Below, one piece after another: positions 36,138-45,954 of a DNA stretch of 64,000 nt. The notes beneath the pieces are model-generated. The model was not told the origin of the DNA and ran no database searches. It saw only the letters and a program-made list of their open reading frames with translations. Position 1 is the first letter of the stretch, and the number at the start of each line of letters is the position of its first letter. The translations under genes and the position numbers were made by a program. Origin of the DNA: Kitasatospora sp. CB01950 (GTDB lineage Bacteria > Actinomycetota > Actinomycetes > Streptomycetales > Streptomycetaceae); assembly GCF_001905465.1 (NCBI RefSeq), contig NZ_LISX01000018.1, positions 10,334-74,333 of the forward strand. The letters run 5' to 3'.

Positions 36138-37202
36138 TCAGCCGGCGCGCGCGGTCCACCGCGGCGGCGTCCACAACCGGGCACGGGCGCCGCCGACCTC
36201 GATCAGCGTTCCGGTGTGCCGATCCTGACGCGCCGGGCGGAACCCGTCGATCGCGAACACCCGCCGTCCGCCGGTGACGTCGACGCCCCGCAGACCGGCC
36301 TCGTCGGCGATCAGCAGATGCTCACCGTCGGTGAAGAAGCCGAGATCGCCGACCGGCCAGGGGAACGTCGCGACCGCCTCGATCCACCGGACGCCCGGCG
36401 CGCGCAGTTCGACCGAGGCGGGGTCGAGGATGTGGACGGTACCGCGGCCGGCGCCGTCCCGGTCGTACACCGCGATCCGCCCGTCGTCGATCCACACCGC
36501 CGGCCCGTTCCACTCCGAGACCCCGGGATACACCGCACGGCTCGGCCCGTCCTCGGACTCGTGCGGGTTGCCGTCCAGCCAGGCCGCCACGCTCCACACC
36601 GCCGGCATCCCCCACGGCTGCCACACCCAGCCGCCGTCGTAGACCCGACTCCCGTCAGGACTCAGCGCCAGCCCGCCGTGGAAGTAGTCGACGTCGTACT
36701 CCGCACCTTCCCCGTCCCCGTCCGGGCCGCCCCGCGCCGTGAGCACCTCGCCGGACACGAGATCGGTGACATCCAACCGGTTCCAGTCGGCGCGATGGAC
36801 GACGACCGGCCGGCCGCCGTGCTCGGCGAACGCCAACGCGAACGGGACGCTCTCACAGCAGTAGTCCCCGCCGTCCAACTCCAACGCCGGCGAACCGGTG
36901 GCGAGATCGACGACGGCGCCGTACCGGCCGCAGTCCTGAACCACCGCCGCCCAACGACCGCACCGCGACACATGAAGCCGCAGCCGAACGCCGCCACCGT
37001 CCTCGGACGCCGGCCTCTCCTCCCGATACCGGGCCACGTCCCGCACCTCGCCGGTCGCCGGCGTCCACCGCGCCAGCCGCCCGTCCCCGGACAGCACCAG
37101 CCACGCCGACCCCGCCCCACCGGGGGCCGCCGGCAACGCCGCCACATCCACGACCGGCCGCAGCGCGCCGGGAACCGCCACGTCCACCACGATCGCCGCC
37201 AT
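36138..37202 (-). CDS. Hypothetical beta-propeller-like protein
   Basis: 354 residues. Repeating short strands with GDGRLARWTPATGEV, CGRYGAVVDLATGSPALEL, GGLALSPDGSRVYDGGWVW, DDGRIAVYDRDGAG, FFTDGEHLLIADEAGL and GTLIEVGGARARLW resemble WD40 or PQQ-type blades, with the LSPDG motif typical of them. No signal peptide, so probably cytoplasmic, and no catalytic motif. ATG 37202 is favoured because GGGGG sits 6-10 bases before it; ATG 37208 is also possible. It may be a scaffold or part of a toxin-immunity type cluster, but nothing nearby supports that. Confidence 0.7.
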   Translation of the reverse strand: MAAIVVDVAVPGALRPVVDVAALPAAPGGAGSAWLVLSGDGRLARWTPATGEVRDVARYREERPASEDGGGVRLRLHVSRCGRWAAVVQDCGRYGAVVDLATGSPALELDGGDYCCESVPFALAFAEHGGRPVVVHRADWNRLDVTDLVSGEVLTARGGPDGDGEGAEYDVDYFHGGLALSPDGSRVYDGGWVWQPWGMPAVWSVAAWLDGNPHESEDGPSRAVYPGVSEWNGPAVWIDDGRIAVYDRDGAGRGTVHILDPASVELRAPGVRWIEAVATFPWPVGDLGFFTDGEHLLIADEAGLRGVDVTGGRRVFAIDGFRPARQDRHTGTLIEVGGARARLWTPPRWTARAG

Positions 37203-37484
37203 GCTCATCCCCCCGGTGCGCCCGTGCGACCCCCCGCGGCAGCGTGAACGGCAGGCGGCACGGCGCCGTGTCGGCAACTCGGCGAGCGCCGCGACGCCGG
37301 TCACGGCGGTGAGGCCGGCACGGATCTGGTCCATGCCGGGCTCATTCTCGCGCAGGTCCGCCCCGGCGCCGTCCGGCGAGCAGCCCCGGGGGAGCCCGGC
37401 CCGTTCGGCGCCCGGCCCGTTCGGCGCCCGGCCCGTTCGGCGGCCGGGTGCTCCGGCCGTGGATCGTGATCGCGGACGGGAAGG

Positions 37485-38132
37485 TCAGGCCCTGGGCGCG
37501 CCCAGGAAGCGCAGCACGGCGAGCACCCGGCGGTGGTCCGCGTCGGCCACCGGCAGGTCGAGTTTGGCGAGGATGTTGTTGATGTGCTTGGCCACTGCGC
37601 TCTCACCGACCGTCAGCGCCTCGGCGATGCCGGCGTTGGACCGGCCCTCCGCCATCAGGGCCAGCACCTCCCGCTCGCGCGGGGTCAGGGCGGCCAGGGG
37701 GTCGCCGCGGCGGAGCAGGAGTTGGGCGACGACCTGGGGGTCCAGCGCCGTTCCCCCCTCGGCCACCCGCCGTACCGCTGCCGCGAAGTCCTGGACGTCG
37801 GCCACGCGTTGCTTGAGCAGGTAGCCCACTCCGCTCGTGTTGGTCGCCAACAGGTCGGCGGCGTACCGCTCCTCCACGTACTGCGAGAGCAGGACCACCG
37901 CCGTGCGCGGCCGGTCGCGGCGGATCGCCGCGGCCGCCCGCACGCCCTCGTCGGTGAAGGTGGGCGGCATCCGGACGTCCACCAGGGCGAGTTCGGGCCG
38001 GTGCTCCTCGACGGCGGCCAACAGCGCTTCCGCGTCGCCGACTTCCGCGACGACCTGGAAGCCGCTCATCTCCAGCACCTTGACCAGGCCGACCCGCAGC
38101 AGCACCGAGTCCTCGGCGATCACCGCGCGCAC
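37485..38132 (-). CDS. NarL/FixJ response regulator
   Basis: 215 residues: receiver with phospho-acceptor D52 (LALVDVRMPP) and conserved K in YLLKQR, and a C-terminal LuxR HTH (LTPREREVLALMAEGRSNAGIAEALTVGESAVAKHINNIL, residues about 150-190). The GTG start lies inside the 3' end of the kinase gene with GGAG upstream, a 13-base overlap, so the two are co-translated. Targets unknown. Confidence 0.92.
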   Translation of the reverse strand: MRAVIAEDSVLLRVGLVKVLEMSGFQVVAEVGDAEALLAAVEEHRPELALVDVRMPPTFTDEGVRAAAAIRRDRPRTAVVLLSQYVEERYAADLLATNTSGVGYLLKQRVADVQDFAAAVRRVAEGGTALDPQVVAQLLLRRGDPLAALTPREREVLALMAEGRSNAGIAEALTVGESAVAKHINNILAKLDLPVADADHRRVLAVLRFLGAPRA

Positions 38133-39364
38133 GGCAGCTCCACCGTCACGGTCGTCGGCCCCCCGACGGGGCTGCTGAGCCGGAAGGCGCCGTCGACGGA
38201 GCCCACCCGCTTGGCCAGCCCGCTCAACCCCGTGCCGTCGGCAGGGTCGGCGCCGCCCAGCCCGTCGTCGGTGACGTTCACCCGCAGGACCGTCCCGACC
38301 CGTCGGACCGTCACCTCGACCCGCGAGGCGTCGGCGTGCTTGGTCACGTTCGCCAGCGCCTCGGAGATCACGAAGTACGCGACCGACTCCACGGCGGGCG
38401 CCGCCCGGTCCGGCAGCTCGACCCGCAGGCGCACCGGCAGCGGAACCCGGGCGGCCAGTCCGGACAACGCCGCGTCCAGGCCCCGGTCCTCGAGCACTGC
38501 CGGGTGCAACCCGCGTACCAGATCGGCGAGTTCGGCGATCGCCGCCTTCGCTTCCAGGTGCGCTTCCGCCAGCACCTCACGGGCCTCGCCCGGCAGGTCG
38601 GGGCGGGTGGCCATGGCCAGTCCCAGGTTGACCGCCAGCGAGACCAGCCGCTGCTGGGTGCCGTCGTGCAGGTCGCGCTCGATCCGGCGGCGCTCGGCAT
38701 CGACCGCCTCGATCAGGCCGGTGCGGCTGCCCGCCAGGTACGCGACCCGCTCCTGGAGCCGATCGGCCCGGCTGGGCCCGAGCAGCGCCGCGGCGGAGCG
38801 CGACTCCGCCCGGGCCGCCACCCCGGCGAGCCGGGGCAGGAGGGACAGCAGAACGAGGCCGAGCACGGTCCAGCACGGCATCAGCGTCGCCCAGCCGAAC
38901 CAGTCGCGCCGCACCCCGGCCGGCAGCGCCCACATCCAGCCGTACCCGGTGGCGCCCGCCAGACCCGCCACCGCCGCCATCAGCACCAGCAGCTCCGACA
39001 GGGCCGCCGGCGGGCCCAGCACCAGGTGGTACCCGACCTGGCGCCAGGCGCGCGGCGAGAAGAGCCACCGCAGGGCCGTGGCCGGCGACCGGCGCTGCGG
39101 CACGGGCGCCGAGCGACGGATGTCCACCCCGAGCAGCGCCCGGTGCCGGTACCGCTGAACCGCCGTCAGCACCGGGACGCCGCCCAGGACCAGGGCGGCG
39201 GACACCGGGAGCGTGAGCGCCCAGTTCCCCGTCCTGGCCGTGGTCGTCGCGCCCCAGGCCCACACGGGCACCAGCGCCAGGTGCACCGGGACGCCCGTGG
39301 CCAGGAAGCCGGTGTCCCGCCGCGCTCGCCGTGCCAGGCGCCCCAACCGGGGTGGAATCGTCAT
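38120..39364 (-). CDS. Sensor histidine kinase (HisKA_3 type)
   Basis: 414 residues. A membrane domain with about four helices (FLATGVPVHLALVPVWAWGA, WALTLPVSAALVLGGVPVL, LLVLMAAVAGLAGATGYGW, LMPCWTVLGLVLLSLLPRL), then RIERDLHDGTQQRLVSL with H233 and the QQR typical of this kinase group, and a HATPase end (EALANVTKHADASR, VTDDGLGG, GTGLSGLAKRVGSVDG). Pairs with the overlapping response regulator. The signal is unknown. The start ATG 39364 is weakly supported by a ribosome site. Confidence 0.9.
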   Translation of the reverse strand: MTIPPRLGRLARRARRDTGFLATGVPVHLALVPVWAWGATTTARTGNWALTLPVSAALVLGGVPVLTAVQRYRHRALLGVDIRRSAPVPQRRSPATALRWLFSPRAWRQVGYHLVLGPPAALSELLVLMAAVAGLAGATGYGWMWALPAGVRRDWFGWATLMPCWTVLGLVLLSLLPRLAGVAARAESRSAAALLGPSRADRLQERVAYLAGSRTGLIEAVDAERRRIERDLHDGTQQRLVSLAVNLGLAMATRPDLPGEAREVLAEAHLEAKAAIAELADLVRGLHPAVLEDRGLDAALSGLAARVPLPVRLRVELPDRAAPAVESVAYFVISEALANVTKHADASRVEVTVRRVGTVLRVNVTDDGLGGADPADGTGLSGLAKRVGSVDGAFRLSSPVGGPTTVTVELPCAR

Positions 39365-39812
39365 GGCTCGACGTTAGAGCACCTCGACACGGGCCTGCCA
39401 TGGACCTTGTATCCGCATCCATGGTGAACCCAGTGCCACCACGCCGGGGCCGGGCCCCGGAGGACGTCGGGTCCCGTTCCGACGGTCCGGTGCCGTTCGA
39501 CCGCGGGGCCGGCTGCGGTCCCTGGGGGTCTGCCGGATTCCGGGCGGGGTGCCGCAGCCGCCGTGGGTGACACGCGTGTCCGAGCGACCCGACACGCCGT
39601 CCGGACCAGGGCCGTGCCCGGTTCCGCCGGAGCGGCGAACCGTTCGACGACCGAGCGCCGGAAAACCGGTTGGCCGCCGCGGACGGCCCGGATACGGTGA
39701 GCCCGCGGGCGGCTCCGCGACGTGCTTCCTTCTCTCTTTCCTCCGCAAACCTGCAGCGCGTCCCCTCTCCGCCCGTGTTCTTTTCTTCCGCCTCCGTGGG
39801 GGATCTCTCCGC
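39365..39812. other. Gene-free gap
   Basis: Divergent promoter region between the kinase and the RING-TerD gene. A pyrimidine-rich stretch (about 39722-39800) precedes GGGGGAT and the ATG at 39813. No supported gene. Confidence 0.5.
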
Positions 39813-42456
39813 ATGCCCCGAGCCATCACGGCTCCTTTCGACGTCTCCGTCGATCTCGATCTCGGTTCCTTCCTCCTCCGCCGGCGCGGCGCCGTCTGTG
39901 CGGCCCCCGGCGAGCTGCTGCCCACCGCCGACCCGTGGAGCACGCGGGGCCTGGTGGCCCTGGACGCCGACCTGGCCCGACGCGGCTACCTGCTCACCAC
40001 TCAACTGCGGGCCGCCCTGGCCAGGTCGGCTCCCGCCCGGCTGGCCGAACTGGGCGACGGACTGCTCACCCGGATCGACCACCTCCTCGGCGCGGACCGC
40101 GAACACCTGCCGCTGTTCCGCCGCTTCCCCGACGCCGTGCCCGACCACGCGCACGTCCTCTACACCCGTCAGATCCGGGCGTTCCTGCTCAACCAGCCCC
40201 GCCAGCCGTGCGCGCACTGCGGCCGCCGCGGCGCCGAGGCCGGCATCGGGGCGCTCGCGCCGTGCGCCCACCTGCTCTGCCCGGCTGCCACAGCGCACTG
40301 ACGGCCGACGGCAGGGGCGGTCAATGCCCGTTGTGCGGCACACCGTTGAGCGCCGGCGCCTACCTCGGCGCGGACAGCCCGGTCGGACGCAGGGCCGCGG
40401 AGGACTTCGGCGGCGAGCAGGCCCTGCGCCCGCTGCGGCTGATCACCGCCGACCCGGTCACCGCCGCGATGACCGAGCTCCACCGCCTGCTGGCCCGCCG
40501 CACCCCGCTCTCCCCGCAGGACCGCGACGACCTCGCCGCCCTGCTCGCCCACGCGCCGGACGACCTCCCGCAGCGGATACCCGCGCAGATCCCGCTGCGG
40601 GAGTCCAAGGCGACCGTGCTCGCCGCCCTGCTGCGGCGCGACGGCGCGGCCGCGCTGCCCGTGCTGGCCGAACGCATCGACACCGCCACCGACGTCCTGC
40701 GACTGCTGTGGGCGTGGTCCGGGGCCGAGCCCGACCTGCTGCCCGCCACCGCCCGGCGGCTGCGACTGCGCAACCTCCCCAGGCCGCTCCGGCGCGGCCT
40801 GCTGGAGATCCTGGAGAGGCTGGCGCCGACCGCCCTCGCCGAGGACCTGCGCCGGCACCGCTCGGCCTGGCTCCGCGGCGGCGAACTGCTGCACCCGTAC
40901 GAGCACCGGCGACGCTTCCCCCACGTCACGGCGGCGTTCGTGCTGCTCCGGGAGACGGACCTGCGCGCGCACGAGGTGGGCCGGGAGTTCGCGCAGCCGC
41001 CCGCCCCGATGCGCGCGGTGACCACCGGGGAGCGCACCCGGCTGGGCTTCACCGGGTTCGCCGGGCGGGTCGAGGGCCTGCTCGCCACGGGGGACACCGC
41101 CGGAGCGGCACGGGTGCTGGCGACCCGGCCCGGGGAACTGGTGCGCCGACTGCACCACGTCCTGCGGGTGCACGCCGCCACCGCGCCCGGCACGCCGCTG
41201 CCCGAGGGGCTGCTCGCCACGGTCGCCGGTGCGCTTCAGCGGGTCGCACCCGGGCCGCTGCTCGGCGCGTACGGGCGGCTGCGCGGAACGCGCACGGCGG
41301 GCGAGCGGCGGCTCTACTTCCCGCGCGGGACGGTCTCGCTGGCCCACGCCCGACAGGACCACGGCACCGTCGTGCCCGCCGAGCTCGGCGAACCCGTCTG
41401 CGCGGTGATCGAGGCCGAACTGCTGCGACGCGGCGGCGCCGCGCAGCGGCACGACGTCGCACTGCTCGACGAGGGCCTGGCCGACCTGGTCGCGCCGTTC
41501 GCCGAGCGGGCCGCCGCCCGGACCCTGGTGAGCGTGCCGCGCGGCAGCCGCCAGCGCCTCCCGGACGGCGAGCGGCTGCGGCTGTTCCTCCACTGGATGC
41601 AGCCGGAACACCTCCGGGTCGACCTCGACCTGTCGGTGGCGCTGTACGACGCGCAGTGGCGGTTCACCGGGATGTGCGACTACACCAGCCTGGTGCACGG
41701 CGACCGCGCCGCGGTCCACTCGGGCGACTACGTGTCGGCGCCGCCGCCCGACGGGGCGACGGAGTTCGTCGACCTGGACCTCGCCCGGCTGGCAGCGAGC
41801 GGATCGCGGTACGCCGTGATGATCGTCTTCAGCTACAACGACGTCGCGTTCGAGCAGCTGACCGATGCGTTCACCGGATTCATGGACCTCGGCGCGACGC
41901 CCCCGGGCGCCCGCCACTTCCACCCCCGGGCCGTCCGGCAACGGCTGGACCTGGCCGGCGACGCCAAGGTGTGCGTGCCGATGATCGTCGACCTGGCGCA
42001 ACGGCGGTACACCTGGACCGACCTCAACACCGGCGCCGACGGCGGCTTCCACAGCGTCCACCGGCACCACGCCGAGGTCGGCGCGCTCAGCCGCGACGTA
42101 CTCGCCCACTTCGCCCCCGAGAACCGGGCCACGCTCTGGGACGTCGCCTGCGCCCGCGCGGCAGCGGGAACGGACCAGGTCGTCGTACGCGGACGCGACG
42201 GCGGACGCGCGCGGAGGTGGCTGCGGCACGCGGACGAGAGCGTCGGAGCGTTCGCGGCCTGGCCGCCCTCACGCAACTGCTGGCCGGGCAATGCGCGTTC
42301 ATCGCCCTGGTCGACGGCGACATACCCGCGCCCGAGCAGATCTCCGGAACGCTGTACCGGCTCTACCCGGGACCGATCGACGCCGCGCCGCCAGACCTGG
42401 AACGCCTGACAGCAGGCGACCTGGTCGCCGACCTGGCCCCTCGCCCTGCGCGCTGA
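39813..42456 (+). pseudogene. RING finger-TerD-type protein (MXAN_6230/SCO0854-like) with two frameshifts
   Basis: ATG 39813 starts a frame that reads to PCAHCGRRGAEAGIGALAPC-AHLLC and then stops at 40301; the next frame resumes PGCHSAL...CPLCGTPL at once, restoring a RING-type zinc finger (CxxC, CxH, CxxCH, CxxC), so one G is missing near 40281. The long helical middle (40380-41550) leads to a TerD-like beta domain (LRVDLDLSVALYD, VMIVFSYNDVAFEQ, YTWTDLNTGADGGFHS). Near 42258 one C is missing and the end continues in a third frame (LAALTQLLAGQ ... LYRLYPGPIDAAPPDLERL) to 42456. Related genes occur in Streptomyces and Myxococcus. Either inactivated or affected by homopolymer sequencing errors; one 880-residue protein was encoded originally. 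Confidence 0.8.
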
Positions 42457-42880
42457 GGCTCCCGAACGCGGGCCTGGCCGGCACCGGTGAGTCCGGCGCC
42501 GGCCGAACCCGCCGGCCGCGACACGGCGGGAGCTGCAACCCGCCTCCGATCGGCCTCCGGCCCGGACCTGCGGGCCGTCACGGCCGCACCGTCCGCGCGC
42601 GGTCGCGGGCCGCTTCCCCGGCGTCGTCGAGCCGGGCGCCGAACGGGCCGGGTCGGCCGGTTCCGCAGCCGCGTACTGGACTGCGGCCCCGTACCGTCCT
42701 GCCGTCGCCGGTGCGGCGCGTCACCGACGGCGACGGGCCGGCCGTTCGTCAGGGCCGTCCAGGTCTGCCGCCTGCACTCGTTCGGAGGACCCCGGTGGCG
42801 GCTTGCCCCCTCCTGTGCCCGCCCGACACGCAAGATCGTGCACTGACCACACGGAGCTCCACCGGATCAAGGAGGACGCC
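42457..42880. other. Gene-free gap
   Basis: About 420 bases between the RING-TerD gene and a small gene with a strong ribosome site. Frames here are low-complexity on both strands; I see no domain or hairpin of note. Confidence 0.45.
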
Positions 42881-43042
42881 ATGAGCCCCCTCGCCATCAA
42901 CAGCGCGGGTGAGGACGACAACAGCGACGACGACAGTGCCGGCTCGACGGCGGAACTGCGGGACCTGGCCCGCGATGTCGCCCGGCGGGACGACGTTCCC
43001 CAGGACCTGAGGCAGCGCGCCCAGGCGCTCACCGAGAAGTAG
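42881..43042 (+). CDS. Small acidic hypothetical protein
   Basis: 53 residues with an excellent ribosome site (AAGGAGG, 5 bases before ATG). An acidic Asp/Ser-rich first half (EDDNSDDDSAGS) is followed by a charged helix (TAELRDLARDVARRDDVPQD). No cysteine, signal peptide or membrane segment, so not an obvious leader or toxin. It precedes a secreted subtilase by 260 bases but has no shared stop/start. Function unknown. Confidence 0.6.
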   Translation: MSPLAINSAGEDDNSDDDSAGSTAELRDLARDVARRDDVPQDLRQRAQALTEK

Positions 43043-43299
43043 CGGACCGGGCCGGGCCCGGCCCGGCGCCTCCGCCGGTGTCACGCGCGGTCCTGGCGCC
43101 CCACGGACCCAGGGCCGCCCCCCCTTTTTCAGGACATCCCGCTCCCCGGTGCTCGCGGCACGGGGCTCCGGCGCACGCCGCCCCGCGGGCCGCCGTGCCC
43201 GTGCCCGAGCGCACGCGCCCCGCAGCCCCGGCCCCGCTCGTTCGCCCTTCGGGCCCTTCGGCCCGCCGCCGGTTCCCCCTTTCCTGTGATGGAGCACGC

Positions 43300-44565
43300 A
43301 TGCGTGTCACCGCCCTCCGGACAGCCGCCGTCCTCCTGCTGACCGTGCCGTTGACCGGCGGCGCCGGCCACGCGGGCGCCGCCACCGGGCCCGGCCGGCC
43401 CCCGGTCGCGGTGACGCGCTCCCCGGCGGCGGTGCCGGGGGAGTACATCGTCAGGGTGAAGCCCGCCTTCGCCCCCGAGACGGTCCTGCGGCAACTCGGC
43501 GTCCGGCCCCTGTTCACCTACGGCACCGCGCTGCGCGGCTTCGCCGCCCCGCTCACCCCGCTCCAGCTGCGGACGGCGCAGGGCCTGCCCGCCGTCGAGG
43601 CGATCGAGGAGAACGCCCGGATCAGCGTCGGCCCCCCTCCCGAACCGGACCGGCCCGCGCGGCCCGCCCGGACCTCGCAGCCCGCCCGGGATGGGCAGGC
43701 GCCGTCCACTACGGGAAGCGCCGCGCCCCGGGTGACCGTCGAGGCGGCGAGCTGGGGCCTGGACCGGATCGACCAGCGCTCGCTCCCGCTCGACGGGCTC
43801 TTCACGGTCGAGGGAACCGGCAAGGGCGTCACGGCGTACATCCTCGACACCGGCATCGAGACCGGGCACGAGGAGTTCGAAGGCCGCGCCACCGCAGAAT
43901 TCGACGCCGTCGGCGACGGCCGCAACGGCCAGGACTGCCACTCGCACGGGACGCACGTGGCCGGGACCGTCGGCGGCCGGACCTACGGCGTGGCCCGCGC
44001 GGTGTCCCTGGCCGCCGTCCGGGTGCTCGACTGCCAGGGGGAGGGCTCCACGGCCGCCTCCCTCGCGGGCCTGGACTGGGTCGCCGCCCACGCCCGGCGG
44101 CCGGCGGTGCTGAACGCCTCCCTCGGCGGACCGCCCTCCGAGGCGCTCGACGCGGCCGTGGACGCGCTGGCGGACCGGGGCGTGCTGCCCGTGGTCTCGG
44201 CCGGCAACGACGCCCAGGACGCCTGCGGCTTCTCTCCCGCCCGCACGCCCAAGGCCCTCGCCGTCGGCGCGGTCAACAGACAGGACCGGCAGGCGAGTTT
44301 CAGCAACTACGGCCCCTGCCTGGCGCTGTACGCGCCGGGCGTCGCCATCGTCTCCGCCGGGCTCGGCGGCGGATCCAGCACCCTCAACGGCACGTCCATG
44401 GCCGCACCCCACGTCACCGGAGCCGTCGCCCTCGTCGAGCAGCAGACCCCGCAGGCCACCCCCCAGGACATCCGCGCCCGACTCCTCACCGACTCCACCA
44501 CCGACGTCCTCACCCGACTCGGCCCCGACTCACCCAACCGCCTCCTCTACACAGGCGGCCTGTGA
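43300..44565 (+). CDS. Secreted S8 subtilisin-like protease
   Basis: 421 residues. Sec signal (RTAAVLLLTVPLTGGAGHAGA), an inhibitor_I9 propeptide (GEYIVRVKPAFAPETV ... VEAIEENARI), a Pro/Arg linker, and a catalytic domain: ILDTGIETGHEEF with Asp183, HGTHVAGTVGG with His216, VVSAGND with the oxyanion Asn303, and LNGTSMAAPHVTG with Ser366, the full proteinase-K-like set. It would be exported and matured by propeptide cleavage. ATG 43300 has GGAG 5 bases upstream. No C-terminal anchor domain. An antisense frame opposite is a shadow. Confidence 0.94.
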   Translation: MRVTALRTAAVLLLTVPLTGGAGHAGAATGPGRPPVAVTRSPAAVPGEYIVRVKPAFAPETVLRQLGVRPLFTYGTALRGFAAPLTPLQLRTAQGLPAVEAIEENARISVGPPPEPDRPARPARTSQPARDGQAPSTTGSAAPRVTVEAASWGLDRIDQRSLPLDGLFTVEGTGKGVTAYILDTGIETGHEEFEGRATAEFDAVGDGRNGQDCHSHGTHVAGTVGGRTYGVARAVSLAAVRVLDCQGEGSTAASLAGLDWVAAHARRPAVLNASLGGPPSEALDAAVDALADRGVLPVVSAGNDAQDACGFSPARTPKALAVGAVNRQDRQASFSNYGPCLALYAPGVAIVSAGLGGGSSTLNGTSMAAPHVTGAVALVEQQTPQATPQDIRARLLTDSTTDVLTRLGPDSPNRLLYTGGL

Positions 44566-45251
44566 ACCGCCCCGACGCCGTCCGGACCCGGCGCCCCGAC
44601 GCCCCGGCGAGGAGCGAACGAAGCGCTTCCACGCCGCCACGGGCGGCCCGCCCCCCCGGGCCACGGGGATGCGGCCCGCACTCAACGGGCTCGCACCACC
44701 CCATGACGCGGGAGTCCCGGGCCGGTGCGAGCGGCGACGCGGCGCGGTTCGGCAAAGGGCGTGGCGACATGGCAGACGCCACGGGCACGACAGTCCCGCC
44801 CGGATCCTGCGCGCCGCCCGCCTCGCCGCCGGCTGCACCACCGACCCGGCCGAAGACCTCGCCGCCACCGTCTGCCGCTACGGCGACGGCGCGCAGATCC
44901 TCAGCACGCCCACCGGCCACGAGTTCGTCGACCTGACGCACCGTCCGGCAAGCGGTCTCAAGGACCCGGCCGGCGCAATCGGGACGGGTCCGGCGGCCCG
45001 GCGGCGTCGCGATTCCTCGGCTACGACTGGACCGGCGACCGGGCCGTGTGTTGCTCGGCCGTCCGGTCGGGATCCGGCGGGTCGGGGCGCTGTTGCGGCG
45101 GCCGGCTCCTGTGCTCGGGCTGCGCGGCATCGGCCGGTTCGTGCTGGTGGGATGCGGGTGCCGGTGGACCTGCTGCCGCTGGAAGGTTGCTGCGGAGGGG
45201 TGGTGGCGGGGTGTGCCCCGGGGGCCGGGGCACACCTGCGGGAGTCCGGCG
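44566..45251. other. Mostly gene-free stretch
   Basis: About 690 bases. A plus-strand frame at 44800-44940 reads LAAGCTTDPAEDLAATVCRY and GAQILSTPTGHEFVDLTHR, coding-like but without start or stop context; it may be a remnant of a small gene. The rest is low-complexity, and a Gly-rich frame on the far side has no signal. Confidence 0.35.
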
Positions 45252-45695
45252 TCAGCAGGCCACCACGGTGGAGACGGTGGCGGTCGAGGTGGGCCAGCCG
45301 GGCTGGGCCACCGAGAAGGTGGTGCTGACGGTGGCGCCGCACGGGGCGCTGGAGAAGACGCTGCCGACCTGGTTCGAGCCGGCCTGGACGATGACGGCCG
45401 GGTGGACGGGGGCGAGGGGGGCGCTGCCGACGACCGTGCCGGAGACGGTGAAGCCGAGGGGCCGGGGCTCCCAGGACGGGTCGCCGGGCGTGGCCACCCC
45501 GTAGAAGCGGACCTGGTTGCCGGTCACCTCGACGCAGGCCCGGGTCAGCAGCGGACCGGGCGCGCCAGGGGTGCCGCAGGTCACGACGGCGCCGACCGGT
45601 CCGGCCGGGCCGACCGGCGCGGCGGCGGCCCCCTGGACGGTGGCCAGGGTGGTTATGGCCGCGGCGGTGGCGACGGCGATGACGGTGGTCTTCAT
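45252..45695 (-). CDS. Small secreted protein
   Basis: 147 residues. Signal peptide MKTTVIAVATAAAITTLATV with probable cleavage near AAA-A, then a Gly/Val/Thr-rich mature part with four cysteines (VVTCGTPG, TRACVEVT, SAPCGATV, STVVAC at the very end). Family not recognised; likely a beta-sandwich-like exported protein. ATG 45695 has GAGGAG upstream. A 10-bp palindrome lies about 40 bases upstream. Confidence 0.82.
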   Translation of the reverse strand: MKTTVIAVATAAAITTLATVQGAAAAPVGPAGPVGAVVTCGTPGAPGPLLTRACVEVTGNQVRFYGVATPGDPSWEPRPLGFTVSGTVVGSAPLAPVHPAVIVQAGSNQVGSVFSSAPCGATVSTTFSVAQPGWPTSTATVSTVVAC

Positions 45696-45733
45696 GGGTG
45701 TCTCTCCTCGGGGTGCAGGGATGGGACGATGGG

Positions 45734-45757
45734 CGGAATGTGAAATGTCACATTCCG
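45734..45757. promoter_or_regulatory. 10-bp perfect inverted repeat
   Basis: CGGAATGTGA (45734-45743) and TCACATTCCG (45748-45757) flank AATG. It sits about 40 bases upstream of the secreted-protein ATG in an AT-richer region, and the TGTGA...TCACA core resembles a CRP/FNR-type site but with a 4-base rather than 6-base centre. Confidence 0.5.
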
Positions 45758-45954
45758 CTGGCGTCAGCATGGCAGTCCCCCGCACCCCGGGGTGCGGCAT
45801 CCGGGAAGAAAGCGGTCCTTCGCGGGTATCGGCCACCGAATGACCGGAATGGCCTGTCGGTGATCGCACAAACCCCTGGCCCGGCCCGCCCGGGCGGCCG
45901 AACTCCCCACCGGGAAAGCAGGGTTCGGCGCCGACGGGTGCGGGGTGCGTCCGC

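Noticed and set aside
40169..42229. 686-codon minus-strand frame opposite the RING-TerD gene
   Set aside because: Antisense shadow; the plus-strand pieces form a coherent protein with a zinc finger and TerD-like domain.
43129..44412. 427-codon frame opposite the subtilase
   Set aside because: Antisense to a complete catalytic triad protein; no independent signals.
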